A stretch of DNA of 64,000 nt from Fredinandcohnia onubensis (GTDB taxonomy: Bacteria; Bacillota; Bacilli; Bacillales; Bacillaceae_L): NCBI RefSeq assembly GCF_002734285.1, contig NZ_NSEA01000021.1:62001-126000 (forward strand), read 5' to 3'. The first letter of the stretch is position 1. The number at the start of each line of letters is the position of its first letter. Of this stretch, positions 1 through 8,456 are shown in pieces. The position numbers and the translations under genes are program-made. The notes beneath the pieces were generated by a model. It made no database searches. It was not told where the DNA came from and worked only from the letters and a program-made list of their open reading frames with translations.

Positions 1-1
1 C

Positions 2-163
2 TGTTACTTGCGCAGTAAGATTTTATATAGATTAAGAATATCAAGGTTAGGAGAGGTTTCAGAATATAGACGAGAAAATTCACCGTCCCTTTTTTGGCAA
101 TCCGACATGATTCCTATTGTCTTTGATTTTTTGATTTTTAAAGGAAAATCAGTTGACAAGTAA
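2..163 (+). CDS. possible 3' end of a gene cut by the window edge
   Basis: An open frame enters from the left edge and stops at TAA (161-163), giving about 53 residues that include SRLGEVSEYRRENSPS and FWQSDMIPIVFDF. I do not recognise the family. The frame ends just after the -35 box of the next gene's promoter, as the tail of an upstream gene would. It could be chance, because only the last part is visible. Confidence 0.3.
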   Translation, partial: CYLRSKILYRLRISRLGEVSEYRRENSPSLFWQSDMIPIVFDFLIFKGKSVDK

Positions 164-180
164 AATAAAATTATGATATT
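153..180 (+). promoter_or_regulatory. sigma-A type promoter of the CarD-family gene
   Basis: A perfect -35 TTGACA (153-158) is followed 16 bp later by GATATT (175-180). It lies 70 bp upstream of the chosen TTG start of the CarD-type gene. Confidence 0.55.
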
Positions 181-250
181 ATTAAAAATTTGATAAAAAA
201 TATCAAGTGTGTTAAGGTTAAGAAGGTTACCATATATGGAGGTGGGTTAT

Positions 251-712
251 TTGTTTCAAATTGGCGATAACATTGTTTATCCAATGCACGGAGTAGGTAT
301 AATTAAAGCCATAGAAGAAAAAGAAATCTCAGGGGAAAAACAACAGTATTATGTCATAAAAATGTTAATCGGTAATATGCAAGTCATGATTCCTACAGGT
401 AAAATATTGAATTTAAATATACGCCCTGTTACTGACATAATTGCATTAAAACACATCATACACATTTTTCAGCATGGAGAATCAGATAGATTTCTACTGT
501 GGAAACAAAGGTATAAAGTGAACACGGACAAAATAAAAACGGGTAAAATACAAGAATGTGCCGAAGTTGTGCGTGATTTAATGCGTATGAAGAAAGAAAA
601 AGAACTTAATACAAGCGAAAAAAAAATGTTAGTAAACGCACATGGATTTTTGATGAGTGAACTGGAGTTAATTAAAGGAATTACTGAAAACCAAATAAAA
701 AGTTTCTGTTAA
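251..712 (+). CDS. CarD/YdeB-family transcriptional regulator
   Basis: CarD proteins bind the beta subunit of RNA polymerase through an N-terminal Tudor-like domain and contact promoter DNA with a helical C-terminal domain. The chosen TTG start gives 153 residues, opening MFQIGDNIVYPMHGVGII, the classic CarD/CdnL N-terminus; the length matches Bacillus YdeB. The start is set by the GGAGGTGGG site at 238-246, four bases upstream. An earlier in-frame start at 209 would add 14 residues unlike the family. The C-terminal half is basic and helical (RDLMRMKKEKEL). It is monocistronic. Family assignment is confident; the target promoters are unknown. Confidence 0.85.
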   Translation: MFQIGDNIVYPMHGVGIIKAIEEKEISGEKQQYYVIKMLIGNMQVMIPTGKILNLNIRPVTDIIALKHIIHIFQHGESDRFLLWKQRYKVNTDKIKTGKIQECAEVVRDLMRMKKEKELNTSEKKMLVNAHGFLMSELELIKGITENQIKSFC

Positions 713-896
713 TGATCATTTAAACTCATCTATTACATCTCCCGAAAATATCCTGTTTTTTTGGGAATATGTTTCTTTCTTAAAAATAAACCTTTTTAAA
801 GACATTCAACTTCTCCAACTCACCTATAGAGCATTCACCTCTTTTGTTATTTCTACAATTTAATCCATTTTTATTATTTAAATTTCTTTTACGACA

Positions 897-1130
897 TTGG
901 AGTTTCAACAAATAAACTCGATAATACAGTCACTTGATTTTTTTGCGATCCTGATTCACACTGGCGCGGACAAGGAGCCGTAAGGATGAAAGAGAGGTAG
1001 GGCTTTCATTGTTTTAGGTATGTGAATAGTAATCGTTTCTCTTCTATCGTAAAAGAGAAAAACGAATTGGTAACACCGTATGGTCAACTACAAAAATGGT
1101 TTCCAGACTAGGAAACCATTTTTTTATTTT
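897..1130 (+). ncRNA. candidate structured small RNA with its own promoter and terminator
   Basis: A possible promoter (TTGGAG 897-902, 17 bp, GATAAT 920-925) precedes a stretch with stacked complementarities. An outer helix pairs ATTCACA (954-960) with TGTGAAT (1021-1027). An inner helix pairs ATGAAAG (986-992) with CTTTCAT (1003-1009). A second hairpin pairs CGTTTCTCTT (1034-1043) with AAGAG/AAAACG (1053-1064). It ends in a strong terminator (1092-1123 plus U-rich tail). No convincing ORF is present, and the next gene starts 220 bp downstream, so it is more likely a free RNA than a leader. I cannot name a known family. I see nothing in 713-896. Confidence 0.45.
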
Positions 1131-1349
1131 ATTTACACCACAATTATGTATTTTATCTCCAAATTCATTATGAAGATTTTCAATTACACGAAGGGAGTTT
1201 TGACTTTTGAAGGATTACGGGTTTTTTTGTAGAAGTTATTAAATGAACAGCACGGTATTTCAAAAAACGATTAGAGCATTCATCCTTCATTAATACATAA
1301 ACTAATATTTTTCCTGCAATGTCGAATAAAATAAATGAGGAGGGATTAA

Positions 1350-1775
1350 ATGAGCAGCAAAGGTTATCTCAAGGCAATAAACTGGACGATTTTCATACTT
1401 GTTGTTTTGACAGCAATTATTACGGCATCTATCACTATGTATAATCTTCTAAATATACCGGCCTTTGGTGAGGATGCGCAGTCTCGTGCAGAGTTCCGAT
1501 GGGGATCCATACAAATGTTCACCGCGATTGCTTTACTAATCAGTTCTGTTTTATTAGCAAGAGGGTGGAATCGTTTGTTTCCATTTAACGTTCCAATTGC
1601 AATCATCCTGGTTGGTTTTTGTTACGTATTATTTTTTCTGACATTTACAACTGGTTGGGTTGGTTTTCAAGGCATGTTTGGTTTCTTTATTGCTCTACTA
1701 ATAGGGATGATTTTAAGTATTTCGTATTCGATTTTTAATCGGATTGAACGACGAAAGAGGTTAAATAAAAATTAA
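1350..1775 (+). CDS. four-TM membrane protein of unknown function
   Basis: The 141-residue protein has four hydrophobic segments, at about residues 11-33, 54-72, 82-102 and 108-128, and a basic C-terminal tail (NRIERRKRLNKN) that favours a cytoplasmic C-terminus. A short extracytoplasmic loop after TM1 is acidic and polar (FGEDAQSRAEF). The start is supported by GAGGAGGG at 1337-1344. I recognise no catalytic motif. A terminator-like repeat hairpin follows at 1798-1830, so the gene is probably transcribed alone. Confidence 0.65.
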   Translation: MSSKGYLKAINWTIFILVVLTAIITASITMYNLLNIPAFGEDAQSRAEFRWGSIQMFTAIALLISSVLLARGWNRLFPFNVPIAIILVGFCYVLFFLTFTTGWVGFQGMFGFFIALLIGMILSISYSIFNRIERRKRLNKN

Positions 1776-1797
1776 ATGGTCTGTTTTCAGTAGTGGC

Positions 1798-1830
1798 GCG
1801 ATAGTTCAAGAAGGATTATCGCTTATTTTT
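1798..1830 (+). terminator. repeat-A hairpin acting as terminator
   Basis: GCGATA (1798-1803) pairs with TATCGC (1817-1822), with the loop region containing TTCAAGAAGGAT, followed by TTATTTTT. This is one copy of the dispersed A repeat found many times in the window. Confidence 0.6.
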
Positions 1831-2030
1831 GTTCTAGAGATTAAAACGTAAACGATACCCTCATTATTGAGAGAACATAGGTAGCTTAAATTCAAACTGA
1901 TCTCTTGCAGAGAAAAACAAATATTGAGTTCTATTATTTTTAAAAGCGGGGCAGTATCGTGTCCTAAGGTATTGGTTTTGCTATAATGAGCACGATGTAG
2001 TTTTCATTTTTATGAATAGAGGTGTCACAA

Positions 2031-2627
2031 ATGGAACATAACGTTTTCGAAGAAATAGCAAAAAGATATGATACAGAGGAAAGAAAAGCATTAGCGAAGG
2101 TAATCGTGAAGGAAGTAAGAACGGCACTGGACAATAGCCAAGGAAAATCATTAATCGACTATGGGAGTGGCACGGGGTTAGTTAGTTTAGAACTATCAGA
2201 CTTAGTGGATTCGATTTTGTTGGTTGATTCATCAAAACAAATGTTGGATGTGGCTGAAGCTAAAATTTTTCAACAAGGAATGTCCAATGCAAAAGTACAG
2301 TATGCTGATTTAACTCAAGAAACACTTGACCTGAAGGCAGACATCGTGTTAATGTCACTAGTCCTTCTTCATATTCCTGATACGAAAAAAATCTTACAAG
2401 AATTGTTCAACGTCCTAAACAAGGGTGGCAAGCTCATTATTATAGATTTTGACAAAAACGATCAAATCTCTCATCCGAAAGTACATAACGGCTTTTCACA
2501 TGAAGAGCTGAATAGAATATTATCCGAGATTGGATTTACTTCAATTGAAATGAAGACATTCTATCACGGACAGGGTATTTTTATGAAACAAGATGCCTCC
2601 ATGTTTATATCCAGTAGTATAAAGTGA
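2031..2627 (+). CDS. class I SAM-dependent methyltransferase
   Basis: The 198-residue protein has the Rossmann SAM-binding motif I DYGSGTG (about residues 43-49), an acidic residue after strand 2 (LLVDSS), and post-motif strands DIVLMSLVLLHIPD and GGKLIIIDFDKND. This is the usual order of the UbiE/Methyltransf_11/25 fold. The ATG at 2031 is preferred over a GTG at 2022 because that GTG lies inside the AGAGGTG ribosome site. The acceptor substrate cannot be read from sequence. It is a single gene with its own terminator at 2663-2700. Confidence 0.85.
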   Translation: MEHNVFEEIAKRYDTEERKALAKVIVKEVRTALDNSQGKSLIDYGSGTGLVSLELSDLVDSILLVDSSKQMLDVAEAKIFQQGMSNAKVQYADLTQETLDLKADIVLMSLVLLHIPDTKKILQELFNVLNKGGKLIIIDFDKNDQISHPKVHNGFSHEELNRILSEIGFTSIEMKTFYHGQGIFMKQDASMFISSSIK

Positions 2628-2662
2628 TTTCTTGAAACCACACGACTTTTAATATTCAAATT

Positions 2663-2700
2663 ACACCCGTCAATTCCTATAGAGGATAACGGGTGTTTTC
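2663..2700 (+). terminator. intrinsic terminator after methyltransferase
   Basis: ACACCCGT (2663-2670) pairs with ACGGGTGT (2689-2696), followed by TTTTC. Confidence 0.7.
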
Positions 2701-2799
2701 TATGTTTTTCGAAAATAAAAATGCATCATTTTATTAAAGGCGAGATGGAATAAACGACTATATATAGCAAAATACTATCAAAAAACAGGAGGCTTCTTT

Positions 2800-3399
2800 G
2801 TGAACAAAGACCAATTGGATTTGATAGAGAAAATAAGAAAAGCAGAAGTTCAACAAAGTGAAAGATGGCTCAATTATTGGAACGATTACTCCAATTTTCA
2901 TACATGGCAGTTTTGGGTTGTTTTGGCAATGTTAATTATTCCACTCATTGCTTTACTTATTTTTATAGACCGAAGAAAAATCTTTCGTCTTGGTTTTTAC
3001 GGATATGGGGTACATATCTTTTTTGCAATTTCGGATGTAATTGGAGTATCAAAAGGGTGGTGGATCTATCCATATAAATTACTACCGGGTCTTCCGTCTA
3101 ACTTAGCGCTAGATTCATCTTTTGTTCCAGTAGCGTATATCCTTCTTTACCAATTTACCCTTAATCGAAATAAAAATTATTATCTTTGGTTACTTCTTCT
3201 TTGCCTTGTTTTTGCATTTTTCATTAAACCTCTATTGCTTGGGATTGGTTTGTTTCGTTTTGGAGGAAAGGAGAATTTTTTCCTTTTATTTATTTTTTAC
3301 GTAATCGTGGGACTGATAGCAAAATGGTTAACAGATCTATTTACGTTCTTAAGTAAATCAAATAAGTGGAGTCTTTTTCATAAAAAATCAAATAGTTAA
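2800..3399 (+). CDS. CBO0543-family integral membrane protein
   Basis: The 199-residue protein has an amphipathic N-terminal helix (residues 1-35) followed by about five membrane segments. The central motif SDVIGVSKGWWIYPYK and later DSSFVPVAYILLYQ match the CBO0543 family, a Firmicute membrane family without known function. Translation starts at a GTG with AGGAGG at 2788-2793. A second family member lies at 37632-38147. An overlapping frame at 2865-3077 is a shadow. Confidence 0.75.
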   Translation: MNKDQLDLIEKIRKAEVQQSERWLNYWNDYSNFHTWQFWVVLAMLIIPLIALLIFIDRRKIFRLGFYGYGVHIFFAISDVIGVSKGWWIYPYKLLPGLPSNLALDSSFVPVAYILLYQFTLNRNKNYYLWLLLLCLVFAFFIKPLLLGIGLFRFGGKENFFLLFIFYVIVGLIAKWLTDLFTFLSKSNKWSLFHKKSNS

Positions 3400-3401
3400 T
3401 A

Positions 3402-3426
3402 CCAAATCTTAGGGAAGATTGGTTTG
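3402..3426 (+). terminator. weak hairpin between convergent genes
   Basis: CCAAATCTT and AAGATTGG form a short stem with one bulge around AGGG, followed by TTTG. It lies between the CBO0543 gene and the convergent SDR gene. Confidence 0.4.
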
Positions 3427-3469
3427 AGGTTGAAGGTGCGTATGCTAGCTAAAATTAAGTGCTGAGATA

Positions 3470-4249
3470 TTATTTAATCCTTTTAGCTATGAGTTCGGTT
3501 GCCTTTTTCGGATTAAGGCGATATAAAATGTCCATAATTTTCGAATCGTTTCCGGCTAAGACTCGATATTTTTTAGTTTCTATTCCTTCAATAATGATGG
3601 CAGCTGCAACGATGGGGCTAAGTAGCTTATAGGTAGAACTTTCAGCACCTTCTTTTTCCACTTTGGCTTTTTCCACGAGGTCTGTTTCGACCGCGCCAGG
3701 TATCACAAGGGTCACACCTACATTGGTTGTTCTAAGCTCGGAGTGAAGGGATTCGGTTAACATCTTAACAGCTGCTTTTGAAGCACAGTAGATTGTTTGT
3801 TTCGGTATCGGTAGGGACCCACCCATACTTGCTACATTTGCAATATGCGCTTCCTGTCTAGTTAACAGATGTGGTAAAAACGATTTACACATATAAAGCG
3901 TTCCATAGAAATTGACATCCATTACCCACTGAATTTGTTCGTACTCAAGATCATTTACACTTATAAAAGGTTGAATGATGCCTGCATTATTGATAATTCC
4001 GTCAACGCAACCGTGACTGACAATGACTTCATCAGGAAGCCTTTGCACATCCTCGTTGTTCGCGATATTTGCGGTGTGAATTGAAATTCTGTCGCCATAA
4101 ACTTCTTTGAATGCCTGCATTTTATCGAGCCCATTTTTGTGAATGATTGCTGCGACTTTTGCTCCTTTTTCCAGCAGCTGTCGAACCAGCTCACGTCCAA
4201 TCCCACCCCCTGCACCCGTAACAACAATGACCTTTTCGGATACTTTCAT
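3470..4249 (-). CDS. short-chain dehydrogenase/reductase
   Basis: A 259-residue SDR of the classical type. It shows the cofactor motif TGAGGGIG (residues 11-18), NNAG (87-90) and the catalytic Ser141, Tyr154 and Lys158 (YCASK). The start at 4249 is chosen because GGGGG lies just upstream; a longer version from 4285 adds 12 residues with no ribosome site. The C-terminal region (residues 200-259) resembles lipid/ketone-reducing SDRs, but the substrate is not determinable. It is divergent from the GNAT gene at 4432. Confidence 0.85.
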   Translation of the reverse strand: MKVSEKVIVVTGAGGGIGRELVRQLLEKGAKVAAIIHKNGLDKMQAFKEVYGDRISIHTANIANNEDVQRLPDEVIVSHGCVDGIINNAGIIQPFISVNDLEYEQIQWVMDVNFYGTLYMCKSFLPHLLTRQEAHIANVASMGGSLPIPKQTIYCASKAAVKMLTESLHSELRTTNVGVTLVIPGAVETDLVEKAKVEKEGAESSTYKLLSPIVAAAIIIEGIETKKYRVLAGNDSKIMDILYRLNPKKATELIAKRIK

Positions 4250-4431
4250 CAAATAACCCCCATCTAATAAAAATATGCACTCCACATCATATGTACGTAG
4301 CGATTCTTGATGACATAGTGAAAAAATAATAATTTATATAGTTTACTTGAGTTGTTAAGGAAATATTTGAAGAATGTTATAAAATATATAAAAGTAGGAA
4401 TCTTCAATGGATTAGAGGGGAATTAGACAAG

Positions 4432-4917
4432 ATGTTTACTATGAGGAATGTTCAGGCATCAGATTTAGATCAGTTGCTACATATTGAAAATGAAGGCTTT
4501 TCGGTTGAGGAGGCAGCAACTAAAGAAGCGTTTATAGAGAGAATTCAGTTGATAGCGGATAGCTTTATTGTGGCCGAAAAGGAAGGGGAGATACTTGGTT
4601 ATATTAATGGACCTGTTATTAATCAACCGTACATAACCGATGATCTTTTTACGGAAATCAAGCCGAACCCAAAAAGAGGAGGATATCAGAGTGTTCTGGG
4701 ATTAGCAGTATCCAAAAAGAATAGGAAGCAAGGGGTTGCAAGGAGTTTACTAGATAAAATGCAAGAGCTGGTAAAAGAAAATGAAAGAGAAGGAATCACC
4801 TTGACATGTAAACAGGAATTAGTTCCTTTCTATGAAAATCTAGGGTTTGTTAACCATGGCTTATCCGAATCAAAACATGGTGGAGTGAGCTGGTATAACA
4901 TGGTGAAGTTAATATAG
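4432..4917 (+). CDS. GNAT-family N-acetyltransferase
   Basis: This 161-residue protein has the GNAT acetyl-CoA pocket: strand LGLAVSKKNRKQGVARSLL (about residues 99-117), with the Q/R-x-x-G-x-A/G pyrophosphate loop KQGVAR, and the C-terminal VPFYENLGF motif. The EGFS and GYINGP elements resemble the arylalkylamine-acetyltransferase-like subgroup. AGAGGGG lies upstream. The acceptor amine is unknown. It is monocistronic. Confidence 0.85.
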   Translation: MFTMRNVQASDLDQLLHIENEGFSVEEAATKEAFIERIQLIADSFIVAEKEGEILGYINGPVINQPYITDDLFTEIKPNPKRGGYQSVLGLAVSKKNRKQGVARSLLDKMQELVKENEREGITLTCKQELVPFYENLGFVNHGLSESKHGGVSWYNMVKLI

Positions 4918-5073
4918 GGACGTTTAAGACTAGTCCTAGGTCTATTGTAAGCAACGATTCTTGAACATTTTGTGAAAACGATGAAATTATGATCTGCTTT
5001 TAGGACAAGGTATTATATTTGTAACTATTCATTTGAAACCCAGTCGTTACAATAAGCGTGAAGGATAACAATA

Positions 5074-6048
5074 ATGACGAAATGGGGTATTCTTTTGAGT
5101 TTTCCACAATTAAAAATAGGTCATATGGCACCAAAGGTTCCAATCATGCAAGGAGGAATGGGAGTAGGTATTTCCTTAAGCGGACTTGCTTCCGCTGTGG
5201 CAAATGCTGGAGGTATCGGAATTATTTCAGGGACTGGAATTAGTTTTGATGAATTGCGATTTCACATCAGGAAGGCGAGAGAATCCATTCAGGATGGCAG
5301 CTATATAGGTGTTAATGTTCTTTTTGCGATGAATGATTTTGCTGAAAAAATGAAAGTAGCGATTGAGGAAAAAGTTGATTTCATTATTTCAGGGGCTGGC
5401 ATTTCAAGAGATATGTATAGTTGGGGCAGAGAAGCTGGAATACCGGTGATTTCCATTGTGTCTTCAGCAAGGCTAGCAAAAATATCGGAACGTCTTGGTG
5501 CTTCTGCTGTTGTTGTAGAAGGAAATGAAGCCGGTGGGCACCTGGGTACCGAAAGACCATTGTTCGATATTTTGCCAGAAGTGGTGGAAGCGGTTAAGAT
5601 TCCCGTAATTGCTGCTGGAGGGATTATGACTGGTGATGATCTCGCTCGTGCCATCCGAATAGGGGCTTCCGGAGTTCAGATGGGAACAAGATTTGTTGCA
5701 AGTAACGAATGTGACGCACCACTATCGTTTAAAGAAAAATATGTACAAGCGAAAAAGGAAGATACGGTTATGGTGAAAACAACCGTGGGATTAGAAGGTC
5801 GTGCAATAAAAAATCATTTTACTGAACTCATATCTGATGATAAAAAAGTAAAAATCAAAAAGTGTATTGATTGTTTGAAAGACTGCTCCTATCGCTTTTG
5901 TACAATGGATTCATTGATTACTTCAATGGAGGGCGATTGCGAGAATGGTCTTGTATTTGCGGGAGCAAGAGTGCATGAAATAAACGAAATCCTTCCCGTC
6001 CAAACAATCATTCATAATATTATGGATGAATACAAAGCTTGTATTTAA
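5074..6048 (+). CDS. NAD(P)H-dependent flavin oxidoreductase, nitronate monooxygenase-like
   Basis: A 324-residue FMN-binding TIM barrel of the 2-nitropropane dioxygenase/FabK superfamily. Visible motifs are PIMQGGMGVGIS (near the N-terminus), GGIGIISGTG, VVVEGNEAGGHLG, IPVIAAGGI and GASGVQMGTRFVAS, in family order. A Cys-rich stretch CIDCLKDCSYRFC (near residue 270) is typical of a Firmicute subgroup and could bind metal or form disulfides. Start choice is uncertain: ATG 5074 (AAGGA upstream) or TTG 5095, which would begin closer to the family norm. Fatty acid synthesis (FabK) is less likely without fab neighbours. Confidence 0.8.
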   Translation: MTKWGILLSFPQLKIGHMAPKVPIMQGGMGVGISLSGLASAVANAGGIGIISGTGISFDELRFHIRKARESIQDGSYIGVNVLFAMNDFAEKMKVAIEEKVDFIISGAGISRDMYSWGREAGIPVISIVSSARLAKISERLGASAVVVEGNEAGGHLGTERPLFDILPEVVEAVKIPVIAAGGIMTGDDLARAIRIGASGVQMGTRFVASNECDAPLSFKEKYVQAKKEDTVMVKTTVGLEGRAIKNHFTELISDDKKVKIKKCIDCLKDCSYRFCTMDSLITSMEGDCENGLVFAGARVHEINEILPVQTIIHNIMDEYKACI

Positions 6049-6108
6049 TGATGTGTTTTTAGTAGTCGATCCATGCTTGATTTGAGAACGAAAAACAATC
6101 TTTGTTGC

Positions 6109-6150
6109 GCCCACAGATGGAATTTGATTTCCCACTGTGGGCTCTTTTTT
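6109..6150 (+). terminator. intrinsic terminator after flavin oxidoreductase
   Basis: GCCCACAG (6109-6116) pairs with CTGTGGGC (6135-6142), followed by TCTTTTTT. Confidence 0.75.
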
Positions 6151-6189
6151 GTATCAAAAAGAAGAAAAGTACTTAAAGGTCGGATTACG

Positions 6190-6228
6190 AATAGACTGGG
6201 ACGCGGGACCTGTCCCTTCGTCCCTATT
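6190..6228. repeat. nested perfect inverted repeat at the end of the EthD gene
   Basis: AATAG..GGGACG..CGGGAC / GTCCC..CGTCCC..TATT form a nested, nearly complete dyad at the convergent end of two genes. A distantly similar GGGAGAC/GTCTCCC dyad lies at 58166-58195. It may serve the minus-strand gene as part of termination. Confidence 0.5.
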
Positions 6229-6526
6229 CTACGATAGTGATAATGGGTGGTTTGTGTAGGTAGTGGAAGAAGTTTGCACCGTCTTGTTCTGCTTGTTTTG
6301 CTTCCGGGCTATTAAAGGCCTCCATTAATTTTTCCATGTCTTCGAATTCTAGTATGGTAACCAGATAGAGGTTTAAGTCACTCCCTTGGGAATTCACTAC
6401 ACGATGAACAGAATCTTTAATGATATTTGGTATTTTCCGCCCGAGTGGAACATGAACTTTTAAATAATGCTGATCAAACTTTTCCTTATCCTTTGGTTCC
6501 TCATACATAATAATCATCTTCGCCAT
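6224..6526 (-). CDS. EthD-family protein
   Basis: The 100-residue protein opens MAKMIIMYEEPKDKEKFDQHY and carries the hallmark of the ferredoxin-like EthD fold: HVPLGRKIP early and a C-terminal FHYLHKPP segment. EthD-type proteins are small dimeric alpha/beta barrels, often accessory to degradation or oxidative pathways, with no firmly established activity here. A good ribosome site (AGGAGTG) precedes the ATG. Its 3' end overlaps the inverted repeat at 6190-6228. Confidence 0.75.
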   Translation of the reverse strand: MAKMIIMYEEPKDKEKFDQHYLKVHVPLGRKIPNIIKDSVHRVVNSQGSDLNLYLVTILEFEDMEKLMEAFNSPEAKQAEQDGANFFHYLHKPPIITIVE

Positions 6527-6659
6527 TAGCCATCACTCCTCCATCATTCTAGTAGACTATATTCTTTTTTATATTTTTATATGCCGATAGATTCATACAC
6601 TTTCTTATGCTAACGGTGCAGGATAGTGGAAAGAAAACATCGAAGTAGGAGGAAAGAGC

Positions 6660-6705
6660 AAAATAAAAAAGGCTAAATCAATCCAGATAAGCCTAAAAGA
6701 GAGAA
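6660..6705 (-). terminator. terminator of the WGxxGxxG protein gene
   Basis: Read on the minus strand, AGGCTTATCTGGATT...AGCCT folds back and is followed by TTTTTATTTT. It lies about 90 bp beyond the stop at 6789. Confidence 0.5.
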
Positions 6706-6788
6706 TAAAGAAAAGGATCCCTGTTGAGACCCTATTCTTGTATTAGATATTAATAATAGCTCAATTTAAGCGTCAAAGGTGAAATGGA

Positions 6789-7043
6789 TTATCTGTTATT
6801 TCCTTGGTTGTTGTCTTTTCTTCTTAATCCTAAAAGACCAGCTAACCCAAGTAATCCAATCCAGCCCCAATCCGTATCGTCGTCGTCATTATCAGCGTTA
6901 GCCGTGTCATTGCCATTTTGTGCAAAATGAGTGACTTCGCTACCAGCGTTATCGCTGAAATCTGTTGCTTGGACAGTTGACATACCTAACAGCATTGCGG
7001 TAATTAGAAAAGTACCAAATGAAAATAGAAATTTTTTAGACAT
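6789..7043 (-). CDS. small secreted protein with WGxxGxxG C-terminal anchor
   Basis: The 84-residue precursor has an N-terminal signal peptide (residues 1-26, cut likely after VQA) and a short polar, Asp/Asn-rich middle (NADNDDDDTDWG). It ends in a C-terminal hydrophobic helix, WGWIGLLGLAGLLGLRRK, followed by a polar tail. This matches the WGxxGxxG C-terminal sorting-type signal seen in Bacillales proteins, comparable to MYXO-CTERM anchors: a Trp-Gly motif, a membrane helix and an Arg cluster. The mature protein is very short, so it is probably mostly anchor. GGAGGG precedes the start. Its function is unknown. Confidence 0.7.
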   Translation of the reverse strand: MSKKFLFSFGTFLITAMLLGMSTVQATDFSDNAGSEVTHFAQNGNDTANADNDDDDTDWGWIGLLGLAGLLGLRRKDNNQGNNR

Positions 7044-7246
7044 GGTTTCCCTCCTTTCAAACTTATTTACAATAATGTTTGTAATCGCATGAATAATTAT
7101 TCAAGAAGTATTTTATGTAATAAAATCTTGTGAAGCAGTGCACTTAGTAGGCAAAATTCAAACGTTTGTTATTTATGTAAGGAATACATACGATTAGTAA
7201 TTTATGGGCAAGGTATTTTTTAGTATAACTTTTTTGGAGGTTACGT

Positions 7247-8269
7247 ATGGAAGGAAAGGAAAGCCAGATCAGGCTAACAGCAGGCGAGATTGCTCAACTT
7301 TGGATGCAATACTTAAATGATAGCGCAAGTGTGTGTGTCCTTTCGTATTTTTTAGAAAAAGCTGAAGATGATGAGATTAAGCCAATCATTAAATTTGCTT
7401 TAGAGTTATCTCAATCACATATAAAAAAAATCACCGCCATTTTAACAGAGGAAAAAAATGTGGTTCCAAGTGGTTTTAGTCTAAAAGAAGATGTGGACGT
7501 AACCGCTCCTAGGCTTTATTCAGACAGTTTTGTACTAAATTTTATAAACCAAATGTCTAAGGTTGGACTTACATCCTATGCTGCTAGTGTGTCAGCTTCT
7601 GTTAGAGATGACATTAAAAACTATTACATGGAATGCCTTAGTGAAACCATGCAGTTATATAAAAAATCAACTGATTTATTATTGTCAAAAGGATTGTTTG
7701 TAAGGCCCCCAAGCTTGCCTAATTTGGAGAAAGTTGAATTCGTGAAAAAGCAATGGTTTATGTTAGATGTAGTTGGTGAGAAAAGACCATTAACCGCTGC
7801 CGAAGTAGCTAATTTATTCTCAAATCTCCAAAGAAACGCTTTGGGAGTCGCGACACTTACTGGATTTAGTCAGGTTGCACAGAATAAGGACGTAAAACAA
7901 TTCTTCCTAAAAGGATTAGAAATTGGGAATAAGCATATTAAATTATTTAGAAGTAAGTTAGAGGAAAGTAAACTTCCTGCACCCATGGGGTGGGATTCTG
8001 AAATAACAAATAGTACAGCTCATACATTTTCTGATAAACTTATGATGTTTTTCACATCTGGGTTAATTACTTTGAGTGTAGGGTATTACGGTACAGCTGT
8101 AAGTCAAAGCCCTAGAGGTGATCTTAGTACCATGTATAACCGGCTTTCCTTAGAAGTTCAGATGTATGCTGAGGATGGAGCTAATATCATGATAAAAAAA
8201 GGGTGGTTAGAACAGCCCCCAATGGCTTACGATCGAGATGAATTAATTAGGAAAAAGAATCATTTATAA
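7247..8269 (+). CDS. DUF3231-family protein, two ferritin-like repeats
   Basis: The 340-residue soluble protein is made of two homologous halves (about residues 1-165 and 170-335). Each starts with LTAGEIAQLW or LTAAEVANLF and contains helices of the type EKAEDDEIKPIIKFALELSQSHIKKI. This is the DUF3231 architecture, thought to form ferritin-like helical bundles and common in spore-formers. No metal site can be assigned by eye. TTGGAGG at 7231-7237 precedes the ATG. It is monocistronic, with a terminator-like hairpin after it. Confidence 0.8.
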   Translation: MEGKESQIRLTAGEIAQLWMQYLNDSASVCVLSYFLEKAEDDEIKPIIKFALELSQSHIKKITAILTEEKNVVPSGFSLKEDVDVTAPRLYSDSFVLNFINQMSKVGLTSYAASVSASVRDDIKNYYMECLSETMQLYKKSTDLLLSKGLFVRPPSLPNLEKVEFVKKQWFMLDVVGEKRPLTAAEVANLFSNLQRNALGVATLTGFSQVAQNKDVKQFFLKGLEIGNKHIKLFRSKLEESKLPAPMGWDSEITNSTAHTFSDKLMMFFTSGLITLSVGYYGTAVSQSPRGDLSTMYNRLSLEVQMYAEDGANIMIKKGWLEQPPMAYDRDELIRKKNHL

Positions 8270-8281
8270 AAATACATGTAG

Positions 8282-8316
8282 CGTCCTTTTGCAAATAAGC
8301 ATGAGGACTTTTTTAT
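8282..8316 (+). terminator. terminator after DUF3231 gene
   Basis: GTCCT and AGGAC pair across a short loop and are followed by TTTTTTA. Confidence 0.6.
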
Positions 8317-8456
8317 ATCGTTGTACCAGTTGGTGGATAGGTTACATATGAAAGCATAGACATGTTTTTACCTAAGAAGGGCTATTTTTATCATAAGTCT
8401 CCGGAGGTAAAAGTCTAAGAAGGATTAAAAAAGGAACCAAGGAGGTTCCTGTAAAA

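Noticed and set aside
5074-6048. FabK enoyl reductase
   Set aside because: No fatty-acid synthesis genes are nearby and the Cys-rich C-terminus fits the nitronate monooxygenase-like group better.
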